From Acanthopleuribacter pedis (GTDB lineage Bacteria; Acidobacteriota; Holophagae; Acanthopleuribacterales; Acanthopleuribacteraceae), in the NCBI RefSeq assembly GCF_017377855.1, contig NZ_JAFREP010000002.1, positions 310,001 to 374,000 on the forward strand: a stretch of 64,000 bases of DNA, given 5' to 3'. Below the pieces are notes generated by a model. The model was not told the origin of the DNA. It searched no databases and saw only the letters and a program-made list of their open reading frames with translations. The stretch's first letter is position 1. Each line of letters starts with the position of its first letter. The position numbers and the translations under genes are program-made. This document shows, piece after piece, positions 63,592-64,000 of the stretch.

Positions 63592-64000
63592 CTAGCGAAA
63601 GCCGGCCAACCAGGTTTGGAAGAAGGTTTGAAAATCAATTAAGTTATTGGCTCTGGTTAGGTTGTGCTTTTCGATGAAGGGATTTGAGTTGGGGGATAGG
63701 TGGATTATGGGGCGCCCATATGCGTGGGCAAGCCGGATTTCCGAGGCCGTGCCGGCGCCGCCGGGCAGCGCCACCACCAGGTCCGCGCTCAGTACATTAA
63801 TCGGGTTGCGAGAGAGCGGGTCTTCACCCCGTTCCCCCGAGTAGGGGAGGTGGGTGCGGATCGGAAGTTCAACCCAGGGGTTAGGGTAACCCGGTTTGGG
63901 TATCGTGGGTGTTTCGCGGGTTGCGCAGGGGAGGACACCCACTACCAAGCCGCGTCGACCGGGTGTTTCGTAAAAGGCGCGGGACACCGCGGCCATGGTG
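63592..64000 (-). CDS. TIGR00725/LOG-like Rossmann protein (5' partial)
   Basis: The frame is open to the right edge, so the N-terminal Rossmann part is outside the window; the visible ATG at 63996 is internal. The remaining ~134 residues show GVLPCATRETPTIPKPGYPN, NVLSADLVVALPGGAGTASEIRLAHAYGRPIIHLSP and a Leu/Phe-rich tail. PGGAGTxxE is the nucleotide-binding motif of the LOG/TIGR00725 family. LOG enzymes release cytokinin bases from nucleotides; related bacterial members have unknown substrates. The gene precedes the K+ channel on the same strand, 84 bases apart. Confidence 0.8.
   Translation of the reverse strand, partial: TMAAVSRAFYETPGRRGLVVGVLPCATRETPTIPKPGYPNPWVELPIRTHLPYSGERGEDPLSRNPINVLSADLVVALPGGAGTASEIRLAHAYGRPIIHLSPNSNPFIEKHNLTRANNLIDFQTFFQTWLAGFR

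Overview
The window looks like a chromosomal segment of a moderately GC-rich Gram-negative bacterium. Evidence for that includes lipoprotein and Sec/Tat-type signal peptides, an RND pump with its adaptor, an Hcp protein and a PilY1-like adhesin. DUF1501/DUF1800 proteins, LVIVD-repeat giants, a secreted M9 collagenase with a dockerin-like tail and an N-terminal MNENPYQAP peptide are typical of predatory or polymer-degrading lineages such as Acidobacteriota (Acanthopleuribacter-like), Planctomycetes or Verrucomicrobia. I favour an Acidobacteriota-like host, but this is inference and no 16S or ribosomal marker is present.

Layout: 1-5.4 kb is the 3' end of an Rhs toxin gene, its likely immunity gene, then a second orphan toxin tip and a frameshifted immunity paralog. 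5.4-10 kb is housekeeping: DUF1905, a MATE exporter, SUI1/YciH, a LolD-like ATPase and hisS. 10.4-18.5 kb holds two tandem paralogous ~1,318-residue secreted beta-propeller proteins. 18.5-20.1 kb has a hypothetical gene and an orphan Hcp gene. 20.4-25.3 kb is an accessory region: a cupin/SDR pair, then an EamA exporter, a nitroreductase and a divergent MarR gene around a 52-bp perfect palindrome. This last block is bracketed by two long inverted copies of a miniature repeat element. 25.4-36.7 kb encodes a collagenase, a decayed secreted-protein gene, a small membrane protein, a PilY1/DUF4114 protein and an ASST-like protein. 36.9-43.5 kb has an ankyrin lipoprotein, a gene broken by a miniature element, a macrodomain protein and a coupled pair of secreted paralogs. 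43.6-60.6 kb lies between two identical tRNA-Asn genes and contains a peroxiredoxin, an ABC exporter fused to a cyclic-nucleotide-binding domain, a nucleotidyltransferase, a Gre-like factor, an RND adaptor/pump pair and a DUF1800/DUF1501 operon. The right end has a KAS III enzyme, a voltage-gated K+ channel and the end of a TIGR00725/LOG-like gene.

Two families of short terminal-inverted-repeat elements recur. Family 1 has CCTAAGAAGC ends and four copies, two short and two long. Family 2 has ends close to GCCCGCATTTCTCACAAGG and four copies. Family 2 interrupts one membrane-protein gene and abuts the stop codon of the PilY1-like gene. No transposase gene is present, so both families are non-autonomous.

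The strongest candidates for new biology are the tandem Rhs toxin/immunity cassettes with a poly-T frameshift, the MITE-bracketed detoxification block with its doubled palindromic operator, and a gene-free convergent gap at 62.2-62.7 kb with three copies of a 14-bp TGCACGAA-type site.
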